From NCBI GenBank assembly GCA_027943335.1, contig BSBK01002075.1, positions 4,787,001 through 4,851,000 of the forward strand: a stretch of 64,000 nucleotides of DNA, given 5' to 3'. Each line of letters begins with the position of its first letter. Position 1 is the first letter of the stretch. The translations under genes were made by a program, and so were the position numbers. The stretch comes from Chamaecyparis obtusa. Its lineage: Eukaryota > Streptophyta > Pinopsida > Cupressales > Cupressaceae. The notes under the pieces are model-generated. The model was given only the letters and a program-made list of their open reading frames with translations, was not told where the DNA came from and ran no database searches. Positions 9,884 to 21,336 of this stretch are shown here, in pieces.

Positions 9884-12133
9884 GAACTAGAGGATTCTAT
9901 GGAGAAAGTACTCAACCCCTAGAACACCTAAACAAAATGGCATTGCAAAAGAAGAAATACATCAGTGACTGAAGCAGCAAGAGCTATGTTATTTGAGAAT
10001 GATTTGGTGAAGATATTCTAGAGAGAAGCACTGAACACAATAGTGTATACAATGAACATAGTACAAATCAGAGCACACACAGACAAGACACCTTATAAAT
10101 TATGGTTTGGACATGCACCCTCAGTTAAGTATTTTAAAATTTTTAGAAGCAAATGTTATATAAAGAGAGATGATGATATTGGAAAGTTTGATCCTAGAAG
10201 TGATGAAGGTGTATTTCTTGGATATTCTTTGAAAAAAAAAGCATATAGATGTTACAATAAAAGAACTAAAACTATTGTTGAAAGTGCAAATGTTAAAGTT
10301 GATGAAAAGTTCAAAATTCAAGAAAGAATGCTTGATTATGAGTCAGATGAAGAAGCTCATCCTAAACCTAACACTGGATCTACTAAATTATTTTATGAAA
10401 TTAATAGTGATTTGTTGAATGAAAGCCACAGTGAAGTCATTGAAGAACCTACATATGAAGTGAGATCTGAGACAGTGACACCTAGCAAGAGTTTGTTAAG
10501 AAATCATCCTATTGGACAAATTATTGGAAGCATCAAAAGAGGAGTTCTAACTCAAACTAAGGTACAAGAACAGTTATGTTTGATTTCCAAAATAGAACCT
10601 AAGACTACTAATGACACTTGTGAAGATGAAAGTTGGACTAATGCTATGAAAGAAGAACTAGATCAGATTGAAAAGAACAAGACATGGGAACCGGTCCCTA
10701 GACCTAAAGACAAGAATGTTATTGGAACTAAATGGGTATTCAGAAACAAGATGACTAAACAAGGAGAAGTAGTAAGAAAAAATACAAAATTAGTATGTAA
10801 GGGTTACTCATAGCAAGAAGGAATTGACTATGAAGAAACCTTTGCACCCGTTGCAAGAATTGAAGCAGTAAGAATGTTTTTGGCTTATGCGGCTTACAAG
10901 AAATTCAAAGTATATCAGATGGATGTGAAGTCAGCATTTCTGAATGGAGAATTGGAAGAAGAAGTCTACATTCAGCAGCCTGAAGGTTTTCCTTTGACTC
11001 AAGAAGGAGACATGGTATGTAAACTAAAGAAAGATTTATATGGACTTAAACAAGCACCTAGAACTTGGTATGCAAGATTGGATAAGTATTTGTTAAAATT
11101 GGGATTTACAAAAGGAATAGGTGATAGCAATCTATACACAAAAGAAATTGAAAATGGTTTGTTGATTATAGTTATTTTTGTTGATGACATTATCTTTGGA
11201 GGAGAAGATGAAGCTAGTGACAAATTTGCTGATGAAATGAAGACTAAATTTGAAATGAGTATGATTGGTGAAATGAAATACTTTTTGGGATTACAGATAA
11301 CACAAAACAATGATGGTATCTTTGTAAGTCAGACAAAGTACCTGAATGACTTGTTAAAAAGATTTGGAATGGAGAATTGTAAACAAGTTGGAACACCTAT
11401 GGTAACTAGACATAAGCTATCTAGCACAGATGAGACTCCTACAGTGGAACAGAAGAAATACAGATCTATGATTGGAGGATTGCAGTATTTGACTCATACA
11501 AGACCTGATATAGCACATTCAATTGGAATTGTAGCAAGATTTCAAGCTGAACCTAGAGAATCACATTATGTAGCAGTAAAGAGGATACTGAGATATTTAA
11601 GAGGCACAATGGACTATGGATTATGGTATGAAAAATCTGATGATTTTACCCTATGTGCATATACATATGCTGATTAGGGAGGCAGTGTTGATGATAAGAA
11701 AAGCTCCAGTGGTGGAGCATTTTTCCTTGGAGGAAGATTAGTTTCTTGGCTAAGCAAGAAGCATAATTGTATCTCACAAAGTACAAAAAAAGCATAATAT
11801 GTAGCAGCAGCAAACAATTGTAACCAAATAATTTTGATGAAACAAATGCTGAAGGATATTGCAATAAAGTTTGTTGAACCCGTTGTCATACATTGTGACA
11901 ACACCAGCACAGTTAGTATGTCTAAGAATCCTATTTTACATTCTAAGACAAAGCATATAGGGATTAAGTATCATGTTGTAAGAGAGAAAGTTATTGAGGA
12001 AGAATTCAGACTTGAGTACATAAGTACAAAGGAGCAGATAGTAGATATATTCACAAAGCCTTTTCCTAAGGATACATTTGAGTATTTGAGAGGTATGCTT
12101 GGGGTTATGCCCCATCCTACTTTTGAAAAGTGA
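9884..12133 (+). pseudogene. Copia-1 pol fragment (integrase tail, RT, RNase H)
   Basis: One frame runs from the integrase C-terminus (LWFGHAPSVKYFKIF) through reverse transcriptase to RNase H, ending after TKPFPKDTFEYL at 12133. The RT active site [10 protein letters not shown] at 11174-11203 keeps both Asp residues. RNase H has YAD near 11669 and HCDN near 11892. Defects are stops at 10811 (TAG in a Tyr-Ser-Gln-Gln context), 11675 (TAG for Trp), a TAA near 11796 and a TAG near 10019, with no frameshift. Compared with Copia-2, about 0.2 kb of integrase is missing at about 9910, and everything upstream (gag, protease, 5' LTR) is absent. It belongs to the same family as Copia-2. Confidence 0.85.
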
Positions 12134-12502
12134 TGTAGTTGGTTGCATCTATCTAGTGGTATATGAGCCCTATCTTTCTTCTGGACTGGATGTTGGTACT
12201 TCCTCTATAGGGGAGTATTTGTATCTGAGCTGAGTCGTGAGGACTCTAGAGAATGTATTTTCTGAATAAAAGTCTTTTGACATTGGAGCTGTTGTTGACA
12301 TAGTGATAAAATTTCTATCATTGATGTCAATGGGGAGTAGTCTACATGAAAAATCATCTGAAACATCTGTTGGAGAGAATTGAATAGGAAAATGAAGCAA
12401 GATTTGATTGATGAAGAGGATTTGAAGTAGTGTTGCAGTATTGGATTTTTGGAACGTTGGATGTTTTTCATCTATGTTTCCATCAATGCCAATGGGGGAT
12501 AT
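12134..12502 (+). other. Copia-1 region between pol and 3' LTR, with polypurine tract
   Basis: This is a non-coding segment matching 50691-51073 of Copia-2. It ends in CAATGGGGGATAT (about 12489-12502), the polypurine tract that primes plus-strand DNA, directly before the LTR. Confidence 0.7.
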
Positions 12503-13075
12503 TGTTAGGAATGAATGCTAAATGTTTGACAGCCATTCTGTAGTAGTTTTTGTTGCATTCATGACTATGCTTGTCATTGATGTCAACACAGTGATTTACC
12601 GAAGACTTGCAGAGAAACAGACAGAGTTTGGATTAGCGCACATGGGTTATTGTAGTTGGAGCTATGCAATGTTGAGGATATACTCTTTGATATGTTATAT
12701 GTCTATGGTTAAGAGAAAAAATATTAATTCATTTATTCATGGAAGTTATGGGCATTTTGGTGCAAGCAGTATTCAAGCAGTGTTCTTGAGTAGTGGTTTG
12801 TGGAAATCGGATGATATCTCCTAATCGGGATGGAATCTAGTTTTGTGTAGTTAAAAGGAAGTTGAAGACACATTGATAGTGATGTGGATGATAGCACAAA
12901 CTTTGAGGTCACACGAGTGAATATTTATTTTATTTGGAAGCCGATAGTTTTATGTAATTTTGATGTAGCGTGTGGAAACTTTTATGTTGTAATTGTATGC
13001 CGACTCATTTGTAATTATTTGAGTGTGGTATAAATGAAGGAATGTATTTCTTTGTTGTAATGTTGTTGTGATATG
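12503..13075 (+). mobile_element. Copia-1 3' LTR, first part
   Basis: The segment starts TGTTAGGAATGAATGC, like both Copia-2 LTRs. TATAAATG at 13029-13036 is the TATA box, matching TATAAAGG in Copia-2. The LTR is cut at 13075 by insertion of Tat-1; the rest follows from 29708. Confidence 0.85.
13071..13075. other. target-site duplication ATATG, left copy
   Basis: ATATG directly precedes the left LTR of Tat-1 and recurs at 29703-29707 directly after the right LTR. The uninterrupted Copia-2 LTR has AAAATATGAAAG at the matching place, which supports ATATG as the integration site. Confidence 0.9.
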
Positions 13076-13969
13076 TGTGTCATGATGAATATTACCTTCA
13101 TGAAATTAAGATCTAATAGCAACAATTGAATCTAAATACAATGCAAATCTAATTAGAATTGAAACTATAATCTATAACATCTCATGGTTCTCTAGAAAGA
13201 GGTGGTAAGTGAAGCTATCAGCTCAAATCCTCACTAGTGACACTTCTAAAATGAGAAATTATGTTTCTACTATGCTTCTACAATGCTCATTCAATGCTTA
13301 ATCTAGCTCAAATTGACAAAATTACAATGATAATTGCTCTAAATGCTCTTAATTGCTCTTAGAATGCTCTCAATTGCCTATAGTAACAATGCTTTGCAAA
13401 TGAAATTCTAAGATGATAATTGCTCTCAAAATGCTCTATATTTATAGTAATTTCCCAAGGGTAGGGGGTGGAGTGAAGTAATCATGATTATCCCTTGGTT
13501 GAGTCAAATACTTTACTTTGTTCATAAATGGGGGGACAATGAGGGGAAAATCCTTTAAATGGTCTCAAAGCTTTGGACACTTTAAAGGTTTGAGTGATTT
13601 ATGTCTTTTTGTCCTCAATTTTCATTAGTTGCTCAACTTTGTTGAAATAAATTAGGAATTATTAAGTTCAATTAATTAATTAAATTTAGCCATGTAAGAG
13701 TAATAGATTCCTTTTGATTTTTGATTTAAACAACTATACGCTTAATTGATTAAAATCAATTATGTAGTGTTTTTCACCCCTTTAAGCTTTCATTTAATTA
13801 TTTAACTTCATTATTTGATTTTTCCTTTGCTTTAATTGATTTGTCCAACTTTATTTAATTATGTCCATTTTTAATTGATTTGATCCCTTTTAATGCATTT
13901 TGATGATTTTGAGCCATTTAATTGATTTTTGCAATTTAAAAGCACTTTGTCCAATTTTACGTGTCTACA
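13076..13969 (-). mobile_element. Tat-1 3' LTR
   Basis: On the minus strand it begins TGTAGACACG and ends TCATGACACACA. A TATA box, TATAAATAT, lies at 13446-13438. Purine tract CAAAGAGGGCATT (13982-13970) lies immediately upstream in element sense. The homologous 5' LTR is 28809-29702. Confidence 0.9.
13438..13446 (-). promoter_or_regulatory. TATA box of the Tat-1 3' LTR
   Basis: TATAAATAT on the minus strand is identical at the same place in the 5' LTR (29171-29179), where it would drive the genomic RNA. Confidence 0.55.
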
Positions 13970-15360
13970 AATGCCCTCTTTGAATTGATGTGTGAAGAAC
14001 ATTGATTCAAAGATTCTTTTGATCCTGATCGCTTTCTAGGTCCTGATTGTTGATTCTCTGATGTCTCTGATACTAATTGATTGCTGCCCCTAATACGATA
14101 CGATATGATATTGATTGCTGATACAAAAAAATAAATTGTGATGCCCCACTGATTTCATGATGTTTGATTTCAATTTCAATTTGATACCCTGATGCCCCCT
14201 TAGAAATTAAAACATATTAATTTCTTGATTTGAAATTTTTTTTGATGTTCGATTCATTGAATATGTTTTCATTGTTGACAATTTGATGATATACAATGCA
14301 TTCAAGGATGCCCTAATTAGTTTGATATCGCAATATATAGGTCTAAGCCAATTTTTACCTCCAAAATTAGGTCAAAATAGCTTAAATAGTTTGAAAAACC
14401 TTGTTTTACTATTCATTTTTACTTTTCTCTTTGGTGATTTTGCTCTGATCCCGCGGTGAATGTCGAGATGGTTGTCCCTATTCGAGAGCATCGATTCAAG
14501 AGGTGTCAGAGATATGTGAGGCCACCTGAGTATGGACCTCCAGTAAGTTATTTCTAACCTCTATTTAGCATTTATTGCTTATTTATTAGCATTTATTGCA
14601 ATTTCTTATTCCATCATTGCGTTGAATCTGCAAATTCACGCCTAGAAAATTTTTACCGTCACTTAGACCCTTTAACTGTCACATCCGCACTTTCCTTTCA
14701 TGCTTCCATGTAGTTTAATGCCACCTGGAAAAATTTCAACCTCACCTAGCAATAGGATACTCCCGCATACAACTAGGTCAAAATGCCCTGTTTCATATAC
14801 ACTATCACTTAGGAAACCCTAGCAAATTTACTGTCCCCTAGGCCACCTTTTTCTATTACCTAGCATGATTCAGTGTCGTGTAGTATAAGTACTATCGCCT
14901 AACACTAGAATAATGTCACTTCACAACTTTTTGTTGTGGCTTAAGAGGAATGTTGCCTGGGCTAATAAAAATCACGCTTGCAGACTTTTGAAAAAAAAAA
15001 TTGTACTTTTTTTTCACACTTGTACTTGATTGTGTCTGATGAAAAAATGTGATGACTCTTGATGCTTAAGTCGAATGATTAGAGTAGGTCTATTGCTTTC
15101 AAAAAAACAAATGAATTAGGATATTAGTATAGTGTTACCAATGAATGTGATGTGTTAATCCGATTAGGATAGGATACTGATAGGATAAATCAATCAATGT
15201 GAAAACCAATATGATTTGATATTGTTGCTTCGTTCTTAGGACACAGAGAAATGAACAAATGGTACTTGGTGTGATTGCTTGATACTTTGAAAAACTTGAT
15301 TGACTTGAGATAATTCCTTGATATGATATACTGATATGATTCCTTTTGCTTTGCCAACAA
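13970..15360. other. Tat-1 non-coding region between 3' LTR and antisense gene
   Basis: No convincing coding frame. Positions 13970-14800 match Tat-2 30544-31470 in reverse complement, so this part is conserved within the family. It includes TCACGCCTA, TATCGCCTA and TCACCTAG, minus-strand forms of the AGGYGWCA motif seen in the leader. It would serve as 5' region or intron for the antisense plant mobile domain gene that follows. Confidence 0.6.
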
Positions 15361-17069
15361 GGAAACTTCCCTACTTTATACATCTGGACAGTAGCTTCTT
15401 GGGTCATTGATTTGGCCCAGACTCTTACAGATGCTGAGTTCCACATTATTGAGTTGTGTGGTTTGAGTTTTCTCCTTGATCTACCACTGTTCTAGCTGAA
15501 CCATGCTTTACTGACTGCAATGGCGGAGTGATGGCACTCCGACCACAACACATTTCATTTTCCATATGGAGAGATGACGATCATGCTTGAGGACATGTAC
15601 CGATTACTACGAATCCCATGCAGGGGAGAGGTAGTGTACTATGATTCTATTTATGATTCTACTGTCTACTGATGAGTGTTCAGGGACAATTCTATTGATG
15701 ATGGTGATATGATCACTTGGCCTCAGTTTGTGTCTTTTCCTACCTTGCCAGTAGTATTGGGTGCATTGATTAGCGATTTACTTCTTCCCAACAGATGGGG
15801 TCATGGTTTTTCCATTGGATGGGGTAGGATATTAGAGGATTTTCTTGCTCATCCTTGATGCTTTGACTGGGGTTCATGCATCCTTGGATAGTTATATCAT
15901 GATTTGCATGAGGTAGTTTATCGAGTGAGTGCATCATTGTCAGCTAGTGCAGTGGTTCTTTAGCTTTGGATATGGGAGCATCTTCCCATCACTAGGCCTA
16001 TTTCTGATAGGGTTCGGCCTCAGGGTTTTCCCTATGCTTTTCTATACACTGAGATGGTTATATAGCATCATTTGGGTCATCTGGACTTCTGGTGATGACA
16101 AATTAATGATCTAGATTAGGTTTTATGGAGACCATAAAGGGGTTGCTAGTTATGGAGGGAGGATGATGATGAGTTACCATATATGTTTTCCCCTCATTGG
16201 ATGATTGGTTGCACTACTACCACTATTGAGTGCTTCTACTTTGGCAAAGTTTCTAGACAGTATGGTCACACACAGGATATGCCATAGGGTACATCATTGT
16301 ATGGTTGGGTACAGGTAGAGAGATCTATGTGGGGTCCTCTTATTGATTTTGAGTTTTCCTTAGATAAAATTCCTAGTATGGTTTATTGCAGATGCGAGAT
16401 GCTCATGAGTTTTCCAATTGGTGGGCTCATAATAGGTTTACTCGGTTCATTGATCCAGCAAAGTCTATCCTAGGTTGGAGTGATGGAAGTGGTGGTGGAG
16501 GTGGTGGGGGTAGATGGAGGAGACAAGGAGGACAGAGAGATCCTCCTATTATTGTTGGTAGAGGATAGGTGAGACATGGTCATGTGAGGGATAGAGATAG
16601 TGCTAGAGGTTAGGATGATGTACTTGATAGATAGCCTAGAGCAGATAGACAATAGAGAGTTCACAGACATTAGAGACGGTAGAGACAGTCTCATGTTGAT
16701 GTGGCTAGGTAGCTTCCTGGTGGATTGGATCCTTTGGTTCAATTGTAGAGAGTAGCCTTGGCTTAGCAAGATTATGATGCAACACAACAGGGTTAGGTTC
16801 CACTATAGCAGGTGCCTATATAGGATTAGCAGCCACGGTATCATGGGCTAGGTTCGCAGGATGCTCCTACTATAGGTGTTGTAGTATGAGAGGTTCAGTC
16901 TCTAAGGACAGATATGTCTAGTGTTGTTGGGCATTTAGATCAGGTTGCCACCTTGATGCAGCAGTTTATGTTGGCTGTAGTGTAGAGATAGAGTGAAGCA
17001 AGTACTTCTCAGGCTCCTCCCCCACCGAATGGTAGAGGTCCAGATGGATCTGGTTCTATAGGCTCTTGA
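15361..17069 (+). pseudogene. plant mobile domain (PMD/MAIN-like) gene captured in Tat-1, antisense
   Basis: Opposite to gag-pol, one plus-strand frame from 15361 to about 16380 gives a PMD: a leading helix (TDAEFHIIELCGL), then HNTFHFPYGEMTIMLEDMY near 15544, LLRIPCRGEVV, LYHDLHE, LWIWEHLPITRP near 15964 and VSRQYGHTQDMP near 16252. A one-base shift near 16382 (or a lost intron, since TTTATTGCAG stands there) leads to DAHEFSNWWAHNRF, a Gly-rich run, then a Gln-rich tail ending at TGA 17069. About 30 internal stops interrupt it, mostly TAG at places where Gln fits. PMD proteins (MAIN, MAIL1) act in plant transcription and silencing, and the domain is known to travel in transposons. Antisense extra genes are known in Tat elements such as Grande. 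Identification of the domain is firm; function here is lost. Confidence 0.8.
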
Positions 17070-17715
17070 TTGCTCTGATGATAGTTCCACTCATGGCTGA
17101 TGTACTTATATCACATGTCATGTTTTTGATTGGACCATTTGATGTACCTCTTTTGTATGACATTATATCTTGATATACTGAGTTGATGGATCATTGATGG
17201 ACACTTTTTTGATGATATATGATGATATACTCATTGATTCTCCTTGATGAGTTGTTTATGAGATTTATCTTTTATGCAGCTATATGATGTGTTTATGCAT
17301 TTACTTTTATTTATGCTATTGATGCAGTTATCTTATTTTATGATATAGATAAATGATGCAATGATGTATGGATTTATGACATGGTTTTCTCTTTTCTCAA
17401 TGTATGAATGTAAAATGTTTTATGGAAATGCATGTGGAAATGCCCTTATGTTTTTGAATTTTTCAATGTATGCAGTTCTATCCTTAACTACATGTATGAA
17501 AATGATGTATGGACATTTTTTATTCTTTTTTCGGTATATGGATAATGATTAATGATTAATGTTATGCATGAATGCAAAAAACAATCTCATTTTCTTTGTA
17601 GTTTTGATTGATCAAGAGTATTACATTTGATGGAATCCCTCAGTTCGTTAATGTTTTGACTAACCAAGATTATTGATGTACCCCCTTTTGCCCTCAAAAC
17701 ACAAGCAAATGCATT

Positions 17716-17802
17716 TAATCTAACATGATAATGAAATTAATGTAACATGATTATGCAATTAATCTAACATGATAATGCAATTAATCTAACATGATCATGC
17801 AA
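17716..17802. repeat. short tandem repeat, about 22 bp, four copies
   Basis: AATCTAACATGATAATG-type units occur four times in a row (one copy reads AATGTAACATGATTATG), each followed by AAATT or CAATT. This is a local tandem array in the 3' region of Tat-1. Confidence 0.7.
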
Positions 17803-18832
17803 TGCAACCTAAGTGTCACTAGCTTTTAGCAAATAAATTCCATGAGGATAAATTTTCATCATTGAGTAGTTCAGGACTGAAAAGCTAGTACAATCATCAC
17901 TGACCACATCATGATGATATGAATACCATTTTTTTTCACTTTTTGGTAACCTCCTTTTTGAACCAAGTATAACCCTCACTAGTTGGATGACCAAACTATG
18001 GGAGTCTGAATACCAGTGTCAATGGATTCAATGTTGCAAGTGGATTTTTGGTATTAAGATATAGAATATCTAAATAGCCAAGGGATCTATTTCCGTAAAC
18101 AAGCAAAGGTCAATCTGTCCTCTTATGAGATAGTCCTCGATGGTTCTTTGATGACCATGTCATTAGACAAACTCTCATAAGTTGATGAATCTTCCTCCAA
18201 ACAATCACTCAAAGGAAATAAAATATCACATCTTTATCATGGCTAATCTAGTTGAAACATCATCAAATAGCTCAAGAGATATGATAAAAAGTCAATTTCC
18301 TACAAATTTATCAAAAATAAAATTTCTAGTGTTTTGCAATGTTTCTTGATTTTCAAAAAGTATTTCCAAGCAGTCTGATCTTTAAGGTGTTTTTGTCAAT
18401 TTTTAATCCTGATTTATAAAGTCAATGAAGGCTCAAGGATCATGTTGTAGGATCGAATACTTAGGGTTTGACTAATGATGTCCATCAAAGGTTTAATAAC
18501 TTTCCACTTTTTTGAAATTTTGATAAATCTCTCTCTGACGTGACTGATTGTAGCACTTATTGAATCCATTTGGTACCAAATTTTCAATCTGCTTCTTCCC
18601 CCAAGTGATAAATGTGATCGGTCAACAAACTTAGGGTGAATATGCAATGCAACAATGCGACTGAATGACTTTATTATGACTATGTACAAATGATAGATGC
18701 AATGGCAGTTGTACAAATGGGATGTTGGAAATGCAATATGGACATATGTGACTAGGAAAGACAAACTTAAGGGAACAAAAGGCACTTGTTTACCAAGTTT
18801 TCACCTGCTGGATCTTTTTCTCTTTCTTTTTT

Positions 18833-18870
18833 CTACCAAGGCGCATATTGCTAGGTTTTCACCAAGGCAC
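18833..18870. repeat. conserved Tat 3'-region motif CTACCAAGGCGC...
   Basis: The 38-bp block CTACCAAGGCGC + ATATTGCTAGG + TTTTCACCAAGGCAC, followed by a T-rich run, recurs in Tat-3 at 56251, 56361 (diverged) and 57172. It is non-coding and lies downstream of pol. Confidence 0.65.
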
Positions 18871-19003
18871 TTTTTTCTCTTTTTTCTTTTTTTTTTGTAT
18901 TTTTGTCTTTTTCAATTTTTTTTGTCTTTTTCAAGATCTCTTTGACTAGGTGAAATAAATATGATGCTCCTCATTAGATACCCTTTGTACTCTTTCATCT
19001 CCC

Positions 19004-20079
19004 TTATGTGTAGAACCTTTTGAGATGAATGTTGTTGATGGGTTCTTGGAGTTCCTCTCCTTCACAATCTGATAACTTATAGGTTCCTGTACCAAATGAC
19101 AACACTATGATGAATGGGCCAAGCCAATTAGCCTCCCATTTTCCTTTCTTCTCTCTTTCAACCTGATTCTTTGGGTTCTCTCTCAACACTAAGTCTCCTA
19201 CCTGAAAGACTCTCAATTTGATATATTTATTATAGTTTGTCAAGATTCTATTTTGGTATGCTTTCAGGTGCTCATAAGCTTGAGTTTGGTGTTATTCAAG
19301 TAACTCCAATTGTTGAAGTCTAGAAACTCCATAGTCCTCATCTGTGATCAATCCTTGTAATGAAACTTGCAGAGATGGGATTTCAACCTCTAATGGTAGA
19401 ACTACTTCAGCACCATAGACTAAGGAAGCGTGGCTCCCGTAGGTGTTTAAATGCTCATTCTATAGGCCCATAATGTTGGATTAATTTGTACATGCCAATC
19501 CCTTCATAATTTATTGACCGACCTCTTCAAGTTTTTCAAGATATTCTTGTTCGTGGCTTTAGCTTACCCATTTCCTTGAGGGTAATAGATTGATGAGGAG
19601 TGGTGAGTGATATGAAATGTAGCACAAAGTTCATCCACATCCTTGTTTTTAAATTATTTTCCATTATCTGTTATGATGGCATGAGGAATGCCATATCTGT
19701 GAATGATGTGGTTCAAGATGAACATGGAAATTTTCTTACCCATGGCTGTGATCAAAGGAACCACTTCGACCCACTTAGTGAAATATTTTGTTGCTGTTAT
19801 GATATATTTGTGTCCATTTGAAAAAGGTGGGTATATGATGCCAATTAGATCAAAAACCCATTGATAGAAAGGCCAAGGTGTAACAAATGGGTGTAATTCT
19901 TGCACCAATGCATGTATCATGTCACAATGATATTGACATTTGCTGCATATCCAAACAAAATGGCAAGCATCTTTTTCTAATTTCTTCCAGAAATACCCTA
20001 AGCAAAGGATTTTCTTAGCTAGATTTAACCCACTTGTGTGTGACCCGCAAATGCCTTCGTGAACCTCATGCAAAGCTAA
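19004..20079 (-). pseudogene. Tat-1 integrase
   Basis: The zinc-binding HHCC is clear: HEVHEGICGSHTSG ... CSKCQ, near 20070-19930. The core has FDLIG (first Asp, near 19845) and IITDNGK (second Asp, near 19660). The third position reads GNG-stop-AKATNK, so the glutamate of the usual QAEATN pattern has become Lys and the preceding Gln a TAG. The C-terminal GPF-type tail (KWEANWLGPFIIV... to 19004) is in another frame. Integrase would join element DNA to the host genome; this copy is dead from stops, at least one frameshift and the lost Glu. Confidence 0.8.
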
Positions 20080-20082
20080 TCT

Positions 20083-21336
20083 TTACTCTTCTTCTTCTAG
20101 ACACCTAAGTAACATCCTGTCGAGACCCTTATGATACAATGTTTCTAAGAGGATTATGTAATGGGATGATTGGCATATAAAGTTTTTTTTTTGAGCTTGG
20201 TTTTGGTCTAAGGGTAGTACTTGGTCTTTGAGATATGCATATATAGAGTCATACCAAGGGGAGTCATGTCCATGTAATAGGGCAACAATTTGGGTTTCGA
20301 GAAGGTTGAATGCTGGTTTCACCAACTCTTCCACCAAGAACTCATACTTCTCATTTTGATCAGGTTTTTGTAATAAGGAAGCCAAGGTGGCCATGGCATC
20401 AACTGCTCTATTTTTCTCTCTAGGAATCTACTCAAAAGTGATCAAGGAAAAGTACTTCTTCCATCCATTAATCATGGTCTTATATGGCATCAAATTTTCA
20501 TCTTTAGTGTTATAATCATTGTTGACTTGATTGATGATGAGTTGAGAATCTCCATAAATTTTTAGCTCTGTGATGTTCCACTCTAAGGCCATTTTGATGC
20601 CTATGACTAGTACCTCATATGTTGCTATATTATTTGTGCATGGAAATAAGAGCTTGTAGGACTTAGGAATGGTGTAACCTTAAGGAGTGACAAATAGTAT
20701 GCCAGCCCCAGAACCTCCTTGAGTATAGGAGCCATCAAAGTATAACTTCCACATTTTTGCTTCTATGTTTACAATGGTAGAATCTAGAAATTCCAATTGG
20801 ATAGTTTGTGTAGAAGTCATGGGGTTTTCAGCTAAGTGATCTACTATCACTTTCCCTTTTATTGCCTTTCTATCAACATACTCAATGTTGAATTCACTCA
20901 ATATCATAACCCACTTGGCTATCCTACCTGTTAAGGCAGTTTTACTTAACAAATACTTGAGAGGATCAATTTTTGAAATTAGCTTGACCTTATGCATCAA
21001 CATATAATGTCTCAACTTTTGAGATGTGAACACAACTGCTAGGCAAGCTCTTTCCATGAATGTGTAGTTAAGTTCATATTTGATCAATGTCTCACTCAAA
21101 TAGTAGATAGCTATTTCCTTTCCTTGTTCATCCTCTTGCACCAAAAGTACTCCTAGGGATCTTTCGGTAGTAGATATGTATAAAAGCAATGCTTTGCCCT
21201 TGATTGGTGGCATGAGAATAGGCAGATTTATCAAGTAGATCTTCAACAATTTGAAATCTTGATCACATTCGGCATCCCACATGAATATAGTATCCTTATG
21301 TAGCAACCTAGTGAAGGAATGACATTTTTTGGCCAA
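20083..21336 (-). pseudogene. Tat-1 RNase H and second archaeal-type RNase H
   Basis: The first RNase H domain starts at FMWDAECDQDF and includes LLLYISTTERSLG, where the first catalytic Asp is not evident (ISTTE in place of the usual D), and LNYTFMERACLAVV. The second RNase H follows: MWKLYFDGSYTQGGSGAGILFVTP near 20745, then ATYEV and IYGDSQLIINQV near 20550. It keeps the Asp-Glu-Asp pattern, interrupted by a TAA near 20680 and another stop near 20428. A second RNase H between RNase H and integrase is the hallmark of Tat-lineage gypsy elements and supports the lineage call. Confidence 0.8.

Larger units (their letters stand above)
17070..19003. other. Tat-1 non-coding region between antisense gene and pol
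   Basis: The 1.9 kb between the 3' ends of the antisense PMD gene and pol has no credible coding frame. It is T-rich in plus sense near 18800-18960, with a conserved motif at 18833-18870 shared with Tat-3. Four AATYTAACATGATNATG repeats lie at 17716-17800. Confidence 0.55.

Noticed and set aside
12522..12824. Plus-strand frame MFDSHSVVVFV... repeated in part at 51212
   Set aside because: It lies in the Copia LTR and recurs because the LTR is repeated; Copia elements have no gene there.
13078..13082. First reading of the Tat-1 left LTR start at 13083 with flank TGTCA
   Set aside because: The right side has ATATG; moving the edge to 13076 gives ATATG on both sides and equal 894-bp LTRs.
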